Assembly (NCBI RefSeq): GCF_002878395.1
Contig: NC_061121.1
Span: forward strand, 41,921,202 to 41,985,201
DNA length: 64,000 bases
From: Capsicum annuum
Taxonomy: Eukaryota; Streptophyta; Magnoliopsida; Solanales; Solanaceae
Direction of reading: 5' to 3'
Part shown: piece by piece, positions 46,168 through 58,354 of the stretch
Numbering within the stretch: position 1 is the stretch's first letter
How the letters are laid out: each line of letters starts with the position of its first letter
The notes under the pieces: generated by a model
What the model was told of the DNA's origin: nothing
Databases searched by the model: none
The model's input: the letters and a program-made list of their open reading frames with translations, nothing else
Translations under genes and position numbers: made by a program

Positions 46168-46839
46168 CTACATTAGGAGAATTTTCCTGATCTTGCCGAG
46201 ATTGGACAGCATAAAGTGTGTTTGGCTGTTGCCCACTAGTAGCACTAGAAGTGGCACACTACTGAGTTGGGCGACTGGACTGAGCTGAGACACGGTTCTG
46301 CTGACCGTGATAACCTGACTGGGGACAATCTCTAACTCTGTGGCCTGGCTTGCCACATCCAGAATAGGCATCGCTCCCAGCTCTGCAAAGACCCTTATGG
46401 TTCTTACCACAAGTTTGACAAAGGGGATTAGTTTGGGTATTACTGACACTGCCCTGAGACTTAGAGCCTAGCGTCTTATCTTTATTACCATCCCTGAACT
46501 TAGGAGCAGGAGCATTAGCTGCCAAAGGACGGGAACTGACAGATTAGGATGAAATTGAAAATGGTTTTCTCCTTTTGATTTGGGCTGAGCAAAGTTGAAA
46601 CTACATGTCTTTGCTCTCTTATTCTACCTCTCTCTTATCTTAATATTTTGTTCCTTTATCTATTGAGCATGATTCATAAGCCTGGCTATGTTTATTTCAC
46701 TATTCAACATCACAGATCTGCACTAATTAACCACACTATCATTAATGGAATTTTATACGATGTTGTCACTATTCAACATCACAGACCTGCACTTATTGAC
46801 CACCCAATCATTCACATACTGCCTTAGGGTCCCAAAATG
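46168..46839 (-). pseudogene. element G gag, 5' truncated
   Basis: The frame opens as FGTLRQYVNDWVVNKCRSVM right at the LTR edge, i.e. in the middle of the capsid domain. An in-frame 69-bp duplication follows (46698-46766 and 46767-46835), repeating the block NDxVVNxCRSVMLNS. The knuckle linker frame 46259-46525 has the zinc knuckle at 46325-46366, in which the first cysteine is tyrosine (YSGCGKPGHRVRDC). The same region is open in a second frame (46168-46449). Confidence 0.8.
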
Positions 46840-49340
46840 TGTAATGTCCTGGATATGGTACCCAGAATACTACATGGTGCTCATGACCCCAAAGGACCAC
46901 AAGCTAACCCATGACTGATATTTGTACCTGTAAACTACATAATATTCTATATGATTGTAGAAACATGAACTGAAAGGCCATAAGGTTCAAGACTATAACA
47001 TGACTGATAAAGATATAACATTTGAATTGGGGTATGAAATACCCAAAAGAAAACTAAAATAACATGATAGTCTGAAAATGATAGTCTGGAAAGCCTCTAA
47101 CTGACTGAACTGTCTGAATGAGGAGTTGATGGAACATGTCCCCAACCAACTCAAACTAATAAATTACTTAATGAGATAATAAATAAATGATCATGTCCTC
47201 TATAGATAAGGACTAACTGCTAACTCTGACCACTGAGACTGGAATATTACTAACGCTCTGGGGCTCGTGCTTTTGAACCTATAGTATAAGACACCATAGC
47301 ATAAATACATCAGTACTTTGAATGTACTGATATACATGGAAGGTAGGCTGAATGAATGGGTTTCATATGCATGAACAATACTGGCTAACTGAATAATATG
47401 AACGTGAGAATACATGCTTGAATACGTAGTAACTATATCTAAGATCGTAATAACATGAACTTACTGATAACTAACATGACTGATGACTAAATTCTAAAGA
47501 CTGATATAACTGATGGCATGAGTCACTATATCTGATAGTCTTGAATCTGATAGAACTAGCTGAGTTCTGTACTGTATCTGAGTTGACGGTATCTGACAGT
47601 CCTGAATTCTATAGAACTATCTGAGTCCTATTATTAAGACTGAATGAACTCTATCTGACAGTCCTGATTTTATAATTGAAACTATGGGAAGTAGTTATCT
47701 AATCGACATGCCCTTAATACGCCATTATGGCTGAGTTGGGGTCCAATCTGTAACCCCAATTAGATGGGTGTCAATACCACGCCACTGGTAAGGACAAGCT
47801 GTGAGTGACCCTCTTTTAACAGTGTCCCTAAAATAGAACGGTGAGGCCCTAATCTAACAGTGCTTATCCACCTCATCAACCCTCATCTGACACTGTTGAT
47901 GTCTCAACCTATGTTGGCTACATAGTTCTAGAATGCAAGGATGACTTCTAAGAATTACTCCCTCATCTGATAGTGTGTGTTCCTATCATTGGGTTTACTC
48001 GGTAATAATTTATACTCCTATGTGAATAGACACTGAACATGGATTACTGAACTGAACTGGACTAAATTACTAATTTTCGTTGACTAATGGAATAGTACTG
48101 AGATTATTGTATTACTGAGTTTTCCTGAGTCACATGACTGACTGAGTTCTATGGATCATGGCTTGACTAAGGATATCGTGAAAACATGACACTAAATCTA
48201 GGCACACAAATATATTATTTTTGGGTACAAGTACCCCCAGGACTCGATGGAAGGAAACTGACAAGGCAAGACATTCTTGAATACATAACTAACATCAACA
48301 ATATATATAATCCATTGACTAAGACATTTCATCAAACACTTGAGATACATAACTTATACATGAATGGGGATTTCATAATATCATACTAGTATGGCATTTT
48401 TCCTTCACATAGGCATTTAATCAAACATGTGGGGAGCATGCTTTGGTTATAGAATCATCAGCACATGTAATAATCAAGGGTACATCAATCAACTTGGAAA
48501 TTGAAGGGGGTTTATCATGATTATTATGAAAATCATCACATACTAGGGTTAATCATTGGAATATGTAATTTAAAACATAAATCCAAACCACACAACATCA
48601 TTAACATGAATTTCAATTCAATTTGAATCATGAACATTCATAAATACCCAAATCTTGGATTTTGAAAAGCAATTCTTGAGCTTCATGGGTGAGAGAGACC
48701 CATGAATCAACACATGACATACCTTAGTTCCTGATTTAGTGAACATTGATGGAGAGACTTTCTTGAGATTGAATCCGCAATTGAAACCCTAGCTTGTTCT
48801 TGAGAGAAAATTGAGAGAAACTAGTATATTTTGGGTTCCAAAAAGCTGAATCTCGTGTTAAAGGGATTAAATAGGGGTGGAAAATTGACCTTTTAACCTT
48901 GGACACATCTTTTTATTTTAGTAAAATTTTCCCGAATTGGACCCCTGGCGCGACACGGTGCGATACAAATGGAAAATTGAGGGATGGCGCGACGTGGAGC
49001 CATCGCGTTACCACTTCATTTGCAACCTAGATGTTTGGCGAGATGTGCCACTATTGTGGACCCCTACTGGAATTTGACAATTGCCATTTTCACCTGTGGC
49101 GCGGCGCACCACTGACTAATATGGCACGATTTTACATCAAGAACTTGAAATAGTCATAACATCTTATCCGGTTATCGAAATTAGGCAAATTTTTTATCGA
49201 TGGAAAGATTATTGAACTTCCCACATAAAAAAAAGTGAAAACTTGAAAATTCCTCATGGAATAAACATCATTCAATTTAGAAGCTAACATTTGACATTAT
49301 TGGGTAAAAAAATTTAGTTAGGAAACTTCGGGGTATTACA
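46840..49340 (-). repeat. 5' LTR of element G
   Basis: On the minus strand it starts tgtaataccccgaag at 49340 and ends ccaggacattaca at 46840 (2501 bp). The GC-rich module is at about 48935-49140, and repeated units at about 47810-47920. Compared with the 3' LTR it has about 74 extra bases near 49220-49300. Confidence 0.88.
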
Positions 49341-49485
49341 AAATCACCCTAAAATCCTTTTAAAAAATTTGAAAGTTTCCCAAATTTACCTTTTAACGTC
49401 TCTAAACTTAATCCAAGTCAAAAATTAGAATTACAAACATAGTAGGGTCAAAAATAAAATCATCAAAATTTTATGGGGTCTCACA
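49341..49485 (-). repeat. LTR of element J, proximal part
   Basis: On the minus strand it starts tgtgagaccccat at 49485 directly after a polypurine tract (taaggggaataa, complement of 49486-49497). It is cut by element G at 49340. The continuation is inferred to be 39861-38093. Confidence 0.6.
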
Positions 49486-49639
49486 TTATTCCCCTTAGGA
49501 TCATTCATCCCTAAATTATGGGTTAGGATGTTCATAGCGCAAAAATAGCAAGAAAATATTAAAATACAAGGAAATATTCAAAAAAACTATATGAGGAGAA
49601 TGATATTCATACCTTATGAATTTTCCACCACCCCAAGAA

Positions 49640-50394
49640 ATAAGAATGGGTACTTGGCTCTCACACTTCTTCAGCTTCCCATGTAGCCTCTTCTACTTTT
49701 TGGTTCTTCTAAAGAACCTTCACTAAAGCTACGTCCTTCGTCCCCAATCTAAGAACTTGCCTATCAAATACCTCAACCGATACTTCCTTATAAGACAAAA
49801 AAATATGCAACACCAACATCCTCAATAGGCACTATCAAGCAAGGGCCACCTACACGCTTTCTCATTATAGACACATGGAAGGCGGGATGAATGAAATTTA
49901 AACTCGCAGGCAATTCTAACTCATAGAGTGACATTCTTAAATCTCTGCACAATCTTATATGGACCAACATAACGAGGACAGAGCTTCCCTTTCTTCCCAA
50001 ATCTCATGGCTTTTTCTATAAAAGACACCTTCAAAGACATCCAATCACCAACCTTAAACTCCAACACCCTTTATCACACATCCTGTATTAGACTTTTGGT
50101 GACTTTGAAAAGTCTTAAGTTATTTTCTAATAAAGTTCACCATCTCCATGTGCTGGTAAGCTAAGTCAGGACTCAATAACCTAGTCTCACCTACCTCAAA
50201 CTATTTGAAAGGAGACCTGCATCTCCTTCCATAGAAAGCCTTAAAAGGAGCCATCTGAATGCTATAATGATAACTGTTATTATATGAAAACTTAATAAGA
50301 GGTAAATGGTTAACCCAAATACCCTTAAATCAATCACACAAAACCTTAACATATCCTATAATATCTAAATAGTAAGCTATGCTTGTCTATCCTT
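49640..50394 (-). pseudogene. element J integrase, C-terminal half
   Basis: It begins at 50394 in the block corresponding to [14 protein letters not shown] and runs through YNNSYH, MAPF.AFYGRRC, then YELELPASLNFIHPAFHVS and CLIVPIEDVG (frame 49788-50000), to a chromodomain-type end near 49640. These are the last third of a Tekay-type integrase. The upstream part of element J is missing: at 50394 the sequence switches to Athila-type RT in the same orientation. Confidence 0.8.
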
Positions 50395-51300
50395 TTGTGA
50401 CCGGGAATAATGCCCTCATTCACCATGAAGTGGAATTTCTCCCAATTAAGCACAAGATTGTACTCCTCACACCGCTGAAAGGCCCTACTCAGATTCAGTA
50501 AGAAGAGCTCAAAAGAATCAACGACAACCAAGAAATCATCCATAAACACCTCTAAGGTATCTTCAACCATATCAGTAAATATCGATATCATGCACCACTA
50601 AAAAGTAGCAGGTTCATTACACAACCCAAAAAGCATTCTCTTGAAAGAAAATGTTCCATATGGGCACGTGAATGTCATAGTCTCCTGATATTCAGGAGCA
50701 ATACAGATCTGGTTATATCCAGAATAGCCATCCAAAAAATAATACCACCCCTTTCCCGCCAATCGATCATGCATTTGATCCATAAAGGGCAAAGTCCATG
50801 AGTTTAGTTTGAGATAGTCCATACAAAATCTCCACCAAGTCATAAGCCTAGGGGAATCAACTCATTCTTTTCATTTTCAACAACAGTTATGCCCCTTTTT
50901 TTGGGCATACATTAAACAGGGTTTACCCATTTATTTTCAGAAATAGGATAAACCACTCCTACGTCCAGCCAGTTAATATTTTCTTTCTCAACCACGTCTT
51001 GCATTGGTGGGTTATGACGGCATTGATGCTCGATGATTGGAGTACAATCTTCCTCAAGTTGTAACTTATGAGTGCTGATGCCAGGGGGAATGCTAATAAT
51101 ATCTATAATAGTCCAGATTATTTCTCTTTTGTACCTATGAAGTACTGAAATATGTGCTTCCACCTACTGCTCATCGAAATCAGTTGTAATAATAATGGGT
51201 AATGTGTTTTCATTGCCCAGAAACACGTACCTTAAATTCCTTGGCAACTCTTTCAATTTTAACACCGGTGGCTCTTCAATGGATGGATTAGCTAGTGGTG
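50395..51300 (-). pseudogene. element E reverse transcriptase, N-terminal part
   Basis: Frames 50912-51163, 50598-50843 and 50346-50591 give, in order, VVYPISENKWVNPV, WRFCMDYLKLN, FMDQMHDRLAGKGWYYFLDG, YGTFSFKRMLFGLCNEPATF and the catalytic VFMDDF box at 50532-50546, ending at MVNEGIIPGHK. Each is a standard Athila RT block. After GHK the reading frame runs into unrelated element J sequence. A few stops are present. Confidence 0.85.
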
Positions 51301-51880
51301 TTGGTCGATTTTTTAGTTCAAGATCTAGCTTCTTAAGAGCCTAAGAATATGACCCCATGCATATCAAGGAACACACAGTCTTCTCATAATCTTCAATACC
51401 ATCTTGATCAAAATTCATTAATAAAACAGTTAGAGTCTCCACCATAAATTTTTCTTCTATAGGTACTTTGTGATCCTTCTCATAATAAACATCGACAATA
51501 GAAAATATGCTCATATCTTTATGCTATTTCATGGACTAGCATACATCAAATTGAACTATTCATCATTCAGCCTGAACAGCAACTCATTTTCCTTTAGATC
51601 AATAAGTACACTCTTGGTTTCAAGAAAAGGTCTACCCAAGATTATGGGCACCTCGAAGTCCACCTCGTAATCAAGAATGACAAAATTAGCTAGAAATATG
51701 AAACTAGCCACTTTCACTAATACGTCATATAAAATCCCCATAGGCCGCTTTATAGATCTGCCTTCTATAACTAATCTCATGTTTATGGGAGTCGGATCCC
51801 TCAAACCTAGTTTCTTATAACAGTAAGCGGCATCAAGTTTATACTGACCCCCAAATCACATAGAGCTTTTGCAAAATCAA
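51301..51880 (-). pseudogene. element E aspartyl protease region
   Basis: The active-site block [13 protein letters not shown] (51830-51875) keeps the D-x-G pattern. Frame 51556-51804 continues with INMRLVIEGRSIKRPMGIL, FILANFVILDYE-like residues and VPIILGRPFLETKSVLIDL. This is the same region as in remnant H, but H has lost the active-site aspartate and E has not. Confidence 0.8.
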
Positions 51881-52081
51881 GAGGCCCAATAGTGCACGGG
51901 ATAGTAAATGCTCCCGAGTCTACCTTCTTCTACACCAAAGACCTTGTAGAAATAACACCATAATGATAAAGATTGTCCACCATCTCATAGCTAACTGTCT
52001 GCTTCTTCATAACAAGATCTTTTATGAACTTTGCGTACCCGAGCATTTTCTCCAATACTTCCAGCAACGGCAGGTTGATTG

Positions 52082-53953
52082 TCAACTGCTTAAGCATAGA
52101 CATAAACTTGCCAAACTTAGTGTCGTCGGCCTTTTTTTTAAACAATGGTGAAATGGATAAGGTGGTTTTAGGAGTGTAGTAACCACCACTTTAGTCTCCT
52201 TTCCCTTACTTTTCTCCAACTCATCAATCTGCAGATGGTTGGATGGTGTATTAGCAATAACTTCATCCAGTTTTTCAGACTCTGCTGTATAAGTTTCTTC
52301 ATGCTTAATATCTTCTGCAATCATAGCTTTGCCTACAGACGGTCTTGTTAATACCTTATCACTCCATATGGAAATTGCCATTTAGGAGCCATCATTTTGA
52401 GGATTTTGAACTGTATTACTTAGCAGTGTTCCACTCTTCCTCTGATTCAATAATGGAGAAAGTTGGCTTATTTGTTGTTCCAAAAGTTTGATCAAAGTGG
52501 AGTGCTAGTTTACCAACTAACTCATAGAAGACAAATCGCTCTTCATGGTAATCACCCAAGAGTTTGTAGCCTCAACTCCCTTTAATAATTTCTCTACCAT
52601 ATCCTCCATGGATATCTTGCCAAAGCTAGTTCCAGCATTATCTCTACTTCTGGGAGGTACATATAGCCCACTCCTATCATTCTTGCTTTTCCAGTTTCCT
52701 TGATCCCCATCCATGTAACCAGCCTTGTCATAGTAGTTCCGACCTTGATTTTCTTAGTTATTGCCTTGGTAACACCCCCAGTTATTCAAATAGTTTGCCT
52801 CCTCTTCCGAATTAGAATCATCTCTACTTTAGGATGCAACTACTTTTACCTTTTCAGTGTTTGCAGATAATAAGTGCTTGGTCATCAAATCCATCTGCAT
52901 CTTCAAGTGTGCCATGTCTTGATCGTGTTCTTGATCGTGTTCATCCTCTTTCTTACATTGTGCTGTAGTCATGCCAATAGACATAGTATGGCTTGCTACT
53001 ACATAATCCCTGGTATGATAAGCTCTACTTTGTTTGGTCATCCAATCAAGAATTTCTGAGGCCTCTTAAAAAGTGAGATTAACAAATGACCCCCCTATAG
53101 CATTATCAAGAACTGGCTTCATAATAGAGTTTAAAGCCCTATAAAAAATCTCCATCAAATGAATATCTGTCATATTATGGTTCGAGCACTGCATCAACTT
53201 CTTTTTTAACCTCTCCCATGTGTCGTAAAGTTCTTCAGTTGCGAGTTGCCTAAAGTTACTGATCTCATCCTTCAACTATACCCTCTTGGAAGGTGAAAAG
53301 AACCTTTCTAGGAAAGCCTCTTTCAATTGCCTCCAGCTGGTTATAGAATCGGGCATTAGCTCATTAAGCCACAATGTTACCTCCCCAGACAGAGACAAAG
53401 GAAATAAGCACAGGAGAATGGCAATCTGTCCCACTCCTTGGTTATCAAAGGACTTGCAAATAGTGACAAATTTCACTAATTATATATTTGGATCATCTCT
53501 TGAGAGTCCGTGGAATAACCCCTTTAAATGAAGGAGTTGAATCATTGTACTAGTAATATTAAACTTTTCTCCTATTGCTAGAGGTGGAGAAATAATAGCT
53601 CTAGTGGCACCAGCTTCTTCCATTCCATTCTCATCATCATTAAGATTAAATTGCACAGCTTGGCAATCAGGTCTCTCCCTAAAAGGATAATTTATGTTTA
53701 CAGTTCTTTTCACTAGTATAGCTATATTCTCTGCACGCCTTCAATTAATAGGATCTAACAAGTCATCGTCCCCTAAATCTTCATCATCATGATTAGGATG
53801 ATTTGACTGTTGACCATCATTCTGCTGATTTAGTTGAGCTCTATCTAAAGTGGCTTGTCTCTCAGCAACTTGTGGATCTGCTATTCTGCTAATTAGTTGC
53901 GATTCTAGATGTACTGGTAATAATGGTGCACCCGATCTCTATGTACTTGGCAT
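52082..53953 (-). pseudogene. element E gag
   Basis: The start codon is likely at 53953 (MPST, then a stop where relatives read on). Capsid motifs follow: NINYPFRERPDCQAV (53480-53713), FPLSLSGEVTLWLNELMP with LKEAFLERFFSPSKRV (53276-53476), and LYDTWERLKKKLMQCSNHNM (53066-53275). A hydrophilic linker reads on through 52829-53041 and 52517-52714 (GLYVPPRSRDN) to about 52082. These are the standard order and motifs of Athila-type gag. About six stops interrupt an otherwise mostly consistent reading. Confidence 0.82.
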
Positions 53954-54058
53954 ACTCAATAACTCTCCTACGCATGACAAAAACAACAAACAAACATAAA
54001 ATTTGGGAAACTTGACCAAAGGTCATTTAACAAGCACAAACTTAATTGACAACCGTAT

Positions 54059-54076
54059 TCCCTGACAACGGTGCCA
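54059..54076 (-). promoter_or_regulatory. primer-binding site of element E (tRNA-Asp type)
   Basis: On the minus strand tggcaccgttgtcaggga lies 4 bp inside the LTR edge. It matches tggcgccgttgccgggga, the complement of the 3' end of plant tRNA-Asp, with three differences. This site is characteristic of Athila-type elements. Confidence 0.8.
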
Positions 54077-54080
54077 AAAT

Positions 54081-55550
54081 TGGATACGCCCAAATTGTAC
54101 CTCTCTTATGAGAGAGTAAGTGGTCGCTTTCAAATATAAAACCCAACTGGATTAGGTATCAAATCCCACAGGGAATACCGTATTCACTAAGTATTATGAC
54201 TGTTATTAGATTGTTGATCTAAGGTTCCTGAGTAGAAAGGAGTTTGAATGTGTTAACAAAATTCTTTCATATTTATATCACACAAGGTTAAGCTACTTAG
54301 AGTTAATGTAGATGTAATTTCAATGAGAATGAATTAACAAGAGTTATGCTCACCAACATGTTCAAATAGTTAGGGTTTTGAGTTTGTGCTTGAATTCTAA
54401 CTTATGTATTCAATAGAAAGAATTATTGAATTCTAAGAATTACCCACATATTTCTCAACCTAATGTATGTTTCACCCTTTAATTCTCTCAAACATAAAGG
54501 ATTCATGTATTATTCAATAACACTCTCATGAGGGTTGATCCTATTAAGGCATCAACCCATTAACCCAAAGGGTAAACCTATAGAGTTCATGTGAATCACT
54601 TCTTTTCCCAACATCCACTTTCTTGTCAGACAAGTGGTGTTCATGGGCTCACTTCTCAAGTTTACAACCAAGAGATATCATTATAATGAAGAAAAATTCA
54701 AGCAATTTTGGTAGATGTTAGAAATCAAACCAATTCACAACTCCAAAATACTTCTCTACATCAAGGCAAGTTATGTGAGTTTATCTACTCATCTCTATAT
54801 AAAAAATCAAAGATATATTGATGTTCATAAATGGCTTCAAGAAAGTACTTACAAAAGTCACAATATTATTCTTCACAATCTTCAATGGAAAATATAAAAA
54901 CTAATAATCAACTCTATATCTCTGGATTCAAATCTAATACATGGTATGAAACTAATGACCAAAGATCGAGAATAAACCCTAATACATGGTATTTATATGA
55001 GACCAAAACTTGTGTTTTAAAATTAAAATTTAGAATTTCCACTTCATGGTCAACGAGCTGAGCTATGGTTCATCGAAGGGCCAACTGTCCATCCCCTAGA
55101 CCGTCGCTGGACCTTCAGTGCATCCATTTTCTATTCTTGATCGACGGGTAGGGTGATGGCTCATCGAGGGGCCGATGGTTCATCACCTGGACCATCACAG
55201 GATATCCATCACAGGATATTCAGAGTCTATTTCTTGGCAATGGTTATGGCCGACGATTCATTACAGAGTCTACAGTTCATCACCTGGACCAACACAGGAT
55301 ATCCAGATTCACTATCTTCTATTTTTGGGCAACGTTTCAAGCCGACTGTTCGTCACAAGATCAATGGTCCGTTGACTGAACCGTCGATGATCATTTTTCC
55401 TTTGCTTTGGCCAGTTTAATCCAAGTCATCCTTCATACAGTTTTTATCCTAACATCACTATAGTACACTGTTAAATACTATATTAGTTACTTAAAAATAC
55501 TTAATTATTCTAAGAAAAAGGCCTAAAATGTTCTGTCAAAATTCGGAACA
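54081..55550 (-). repeat. 5' LTR of element E
   Basis: On the minus strand it starts tgttccgaattttgac at 55550 and ends gggcgtatcca at 54081 (1470 bp). The middle (55060-55400) contains several short repeats around gatggttcatc and accgtcg. No partner LTR is present. Open frames in it (for example 54831-55061 and 55153-55419) are not genes. Confidence 0.75.
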
Positions 55551-58354
55551 TCACGGACCAAGTATCTTTACCTCTTCTCCGCAAACTCAGACTCAGCTCA
55601 AGGTAATAGTTTTCCTTAAATTTACTAAGTTTCATGTTCATATGTAGTTACCAACTTGGTATCAAGTAATGTTGCATACTCAGTCATGAATCATTTTAGT
55701 CATGCACTCAGGCATCAGATATGTATGTTCAGTATCCAAACTTAGTTTATCAGTACTATCAGTTATGCATATTAAGTATGATAATTCAGTATATCAGTAG
55801 TATCAGCCATGAAATTATGCTTCAGTTGTGTATGTTCAGTATGTACTTTCAGTCTATCAGTTCTCTTATCTTAGTTAGTCTCATTCGAGGATGAATGTTC
55901 CTAAGGGGAAGATATTGTAAAACCCCCCAAAATTCTAAGCATAATTCAGTCCTTTAAAGTTTGTTAAGGGGTCACACACTTAGAAAATTTTAGCTTTCAT
56001 ACTTAGAGTTATTTTAGCCTGCATAGTTGGCGCTCTTATTTCGCGACCCTTACGACAATTAAATATCAATTTTTAAGTTGCTTCATGATCATGAATGTCA
56101 GTAGGTGTTCTCGGATGAGTTTTGGATTTTTTGAACATCGTTTGAAGCACGTTTGGGAGTCCAAACCAGTGTATCAACATGATCTCAATGCGCCGCATTG
56201 CCTATTACATTGATGAATATTTTCTCCCAGCTCCTCGTACAATTTCCAGTGAACCGACACAGACTTGATGCGGCGCATTGACCATAGCGTCAATCCTTTT
56301 AACGCAATGTATTCGTTTACGCATTGCTAGGCCAATTTTTAGTCATTAAAATCCGCATCCTTAAGGTATTTGGGTCATTTTCCCACATCTATCAGCCTTC
56401 AAAACACAAGATTAAGCCACTTTAGAGGCAAAATCCATTAACTATTGACAAAATTACTTATGAAACAAAACCCTAGGGCTTGTAACTCAAGGTTCAAGAT
56501 TCAAGAACTCACCATCAACCTTAGTCAATTCAAGTACCAAGGTATGTTAAGTGTTCATCCAAGGGTTCCTTTCACCCTTGGAGTCCAAGAAACTCTTTTA
56601 AACCTCAAGTAGATAGATTTCACGATTTCCATGATTGAATTTAAGTGTAGTCACGATTATAATGTTTATTGGGTTTCTAATCCATGGTTTATTACAAGAG
56701 TCATGTGGAATTGATTATCATGTGTGTAGTATCATGTGAATTCATATTGAAACCATTGAATTTGGGAATTTGCGTATTTATGTTATGATGCCTACATGTT
56801 GTTTTAGTATCATGTGCATAGTTGTACTCCCCAAGTGTTTGTTAAATTACTCATATGAACTAAATGGGGGAAAATCATGTCATTCTAGTATATAGATAAA
56901 CTTATGCCTTATAGGTATTTGATAAAATATCCCTATGGATGAGTTATGAACAAGTGTACAGTATTATGCTTTCAAGTTTACTCTATGCTTTAATTTTCAT
57001 GCTATCGAGTCTCAGTTCAGTACTTAGTCCAGAATTTAGTGAACTCAGTCAGTTAACCATGTTTAGAGGTAACCATGTTCAGAGGTATTCCATCAGTTAG
57101 CAAAAATCAGTGAATTCTGTTCTATTCAGTTAGATAGTACGATCAATAATAGGTCAGTCAATCCTAGTATGGACTAGAAATCAGTTCAGTGTCTTTTCAG
57201 TTAGGAGTAGGATTCAGCACCGAGCGAACCTAGGGATGGGGGCATTCCTGCCAGTATAGGGTCTTAGTAGCAATCCCAGCATTATAGAACTATGTAGCCA
57301 GTGTAGGTTGAGATATCTTCTTGCCAGACTAGGGTTGATATATCTTATACGAGTTTTCTTGCCAGTGAAGGTTGACGAAAGAGCTTTCTATCACAGAGGG
57401 TTAACTCACAGCTTGTCTTTACCCATGGCACGGTATTGACACCCTTCCAACTGGAGTTATAGGTTGGACTATAATCCATTAAGAGAGGGGCATGTCAGTA
57501 AGATGATTACCTCCTACAGTTTCAATTTTAGTTTTAGTCTCAGTATAGAACTCAATTTAATTCTACAGAATCAGGACTATCAGATACAGCCACCCAGCTC
57601 AATATAGAACTCAGTTTAGTTCTACATAATTAGGACTGTCAGAAATAGTCCCCAGTCATCAATCAGGACTGTCAAAAATAGTTACTCAGTTATCCGTATC
57701 ACAGTATTAGTAAACTTAGATATCAGTTAATCAGTATTCAGAACTCAGTAACTAGTGTTGACATGATCTCAGTTACAGTTATATATTCATGCATGTACTC
57801 TTATATAGTTATGTTCATGTTATTCAGTCAGTTATTGTCCATTCATATGAACCCATGCATATCATCCTACCTCACTTAGCATACCAGTACATTCAAAGTA
57901 CTGAGGCATACCTTTCTTTTGCACTACGATATGTTATATCATAGGTTCAGACGCATGGGGTCCTGATCGTACTTAGTAGCCCAGCCTACTAGTAGCAGAC
58001 TTAGTGGTGAGTCCTCATAGTTTGAGGACAGAGTATTATTTTAGTATTTCATACAACTTTCAATTGTCGGTGTTATTTGGGAGCTTGTCCCATCAACTCT
58101 ATAATTGAGATAGTTAGAGGCTTCCAAACTAGAGTATTTCAGACATATATTTAAGTATTCAGTATTCAGTATTTTTTTTAGTTATGAACCTTATGATGAT
58201 TTCAATCTACCTTTTGCATTTATTTCACTACTATCAGTATTGCAGTGTTATTATTAATCAGTGCTCACAGCAAGTACCAGTCATGGGTTAACTGGTGGTC
58301 CTTTAGGGTTCCTAGCACCATATAGCGTCTGGGGTACAGACTTAGGGCATTAAA
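55551..58354 (+). mobile_element. Tekay-type element D, 3' end only
   Basis: It begins at 55551, next to LTR E, in the last codons of an integrase tail (acggaccaagtatctttacc, as in the end of element G integrase). Then come a 3' noncoding stretch rich in tcag, a polypurine tract (taaggggaagatat, 55902-55915) and a complete LTR. Everything upstream is missing. Confidence 0.8.
55916..58354 (+). repeat. 3' LTR of element D
   Basis: It starts tgtaaaaccccccaa and ends acttagggcattaaa (2439 bp; the end was probably attaca). It aligns in outline with LTR A: GC-rich module (56165-56340), the ggagtaggattcagcac block (57200), and gccag.tgagg-type units (57310-57400). Confidence 0.8.

Larger units (their letters stand above)
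39862..49340 (-). mobile_element. Ty3/gypsy retrotransposon G (Tekay-type chromovirus)
   Basis: A 9479-bp minus-strand element with two LTRs, truncated gag, protease, RT, RNase H, integrase and a chromodomain-type tail, then a polypurine tract. It is closely related to element A in all parts. The primer-binding site and the start of gag are absent: the 5' LTR passes directly into the middle of gag through a 25-bp stretch that is repeated just outside the 3' LTR. It lies within LTR J. Confidence 0.88.
50395..55550 (-). mobile_element. Athila-like Ty3/gypsy retrotransposon E, 3' truncated
   Basis: On the minus strand it has a 5' LTR (54081-55550), a tRNA-Asp type primer-binding site, gag, protease and the first part of RT, then ends at 50394 against element J. 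The gag and the protease context CDLG.SINLMP are those of the Athila group. The right flank is element D sequence, so E inserted into D, but the rest of D is not found on the other side. Confidence 0.82.

Noticed and set aside
55153..55419. Frames in the E LTR
   Set aside because: They lie in a locally repetitive part of an LTR and lack any known motif.
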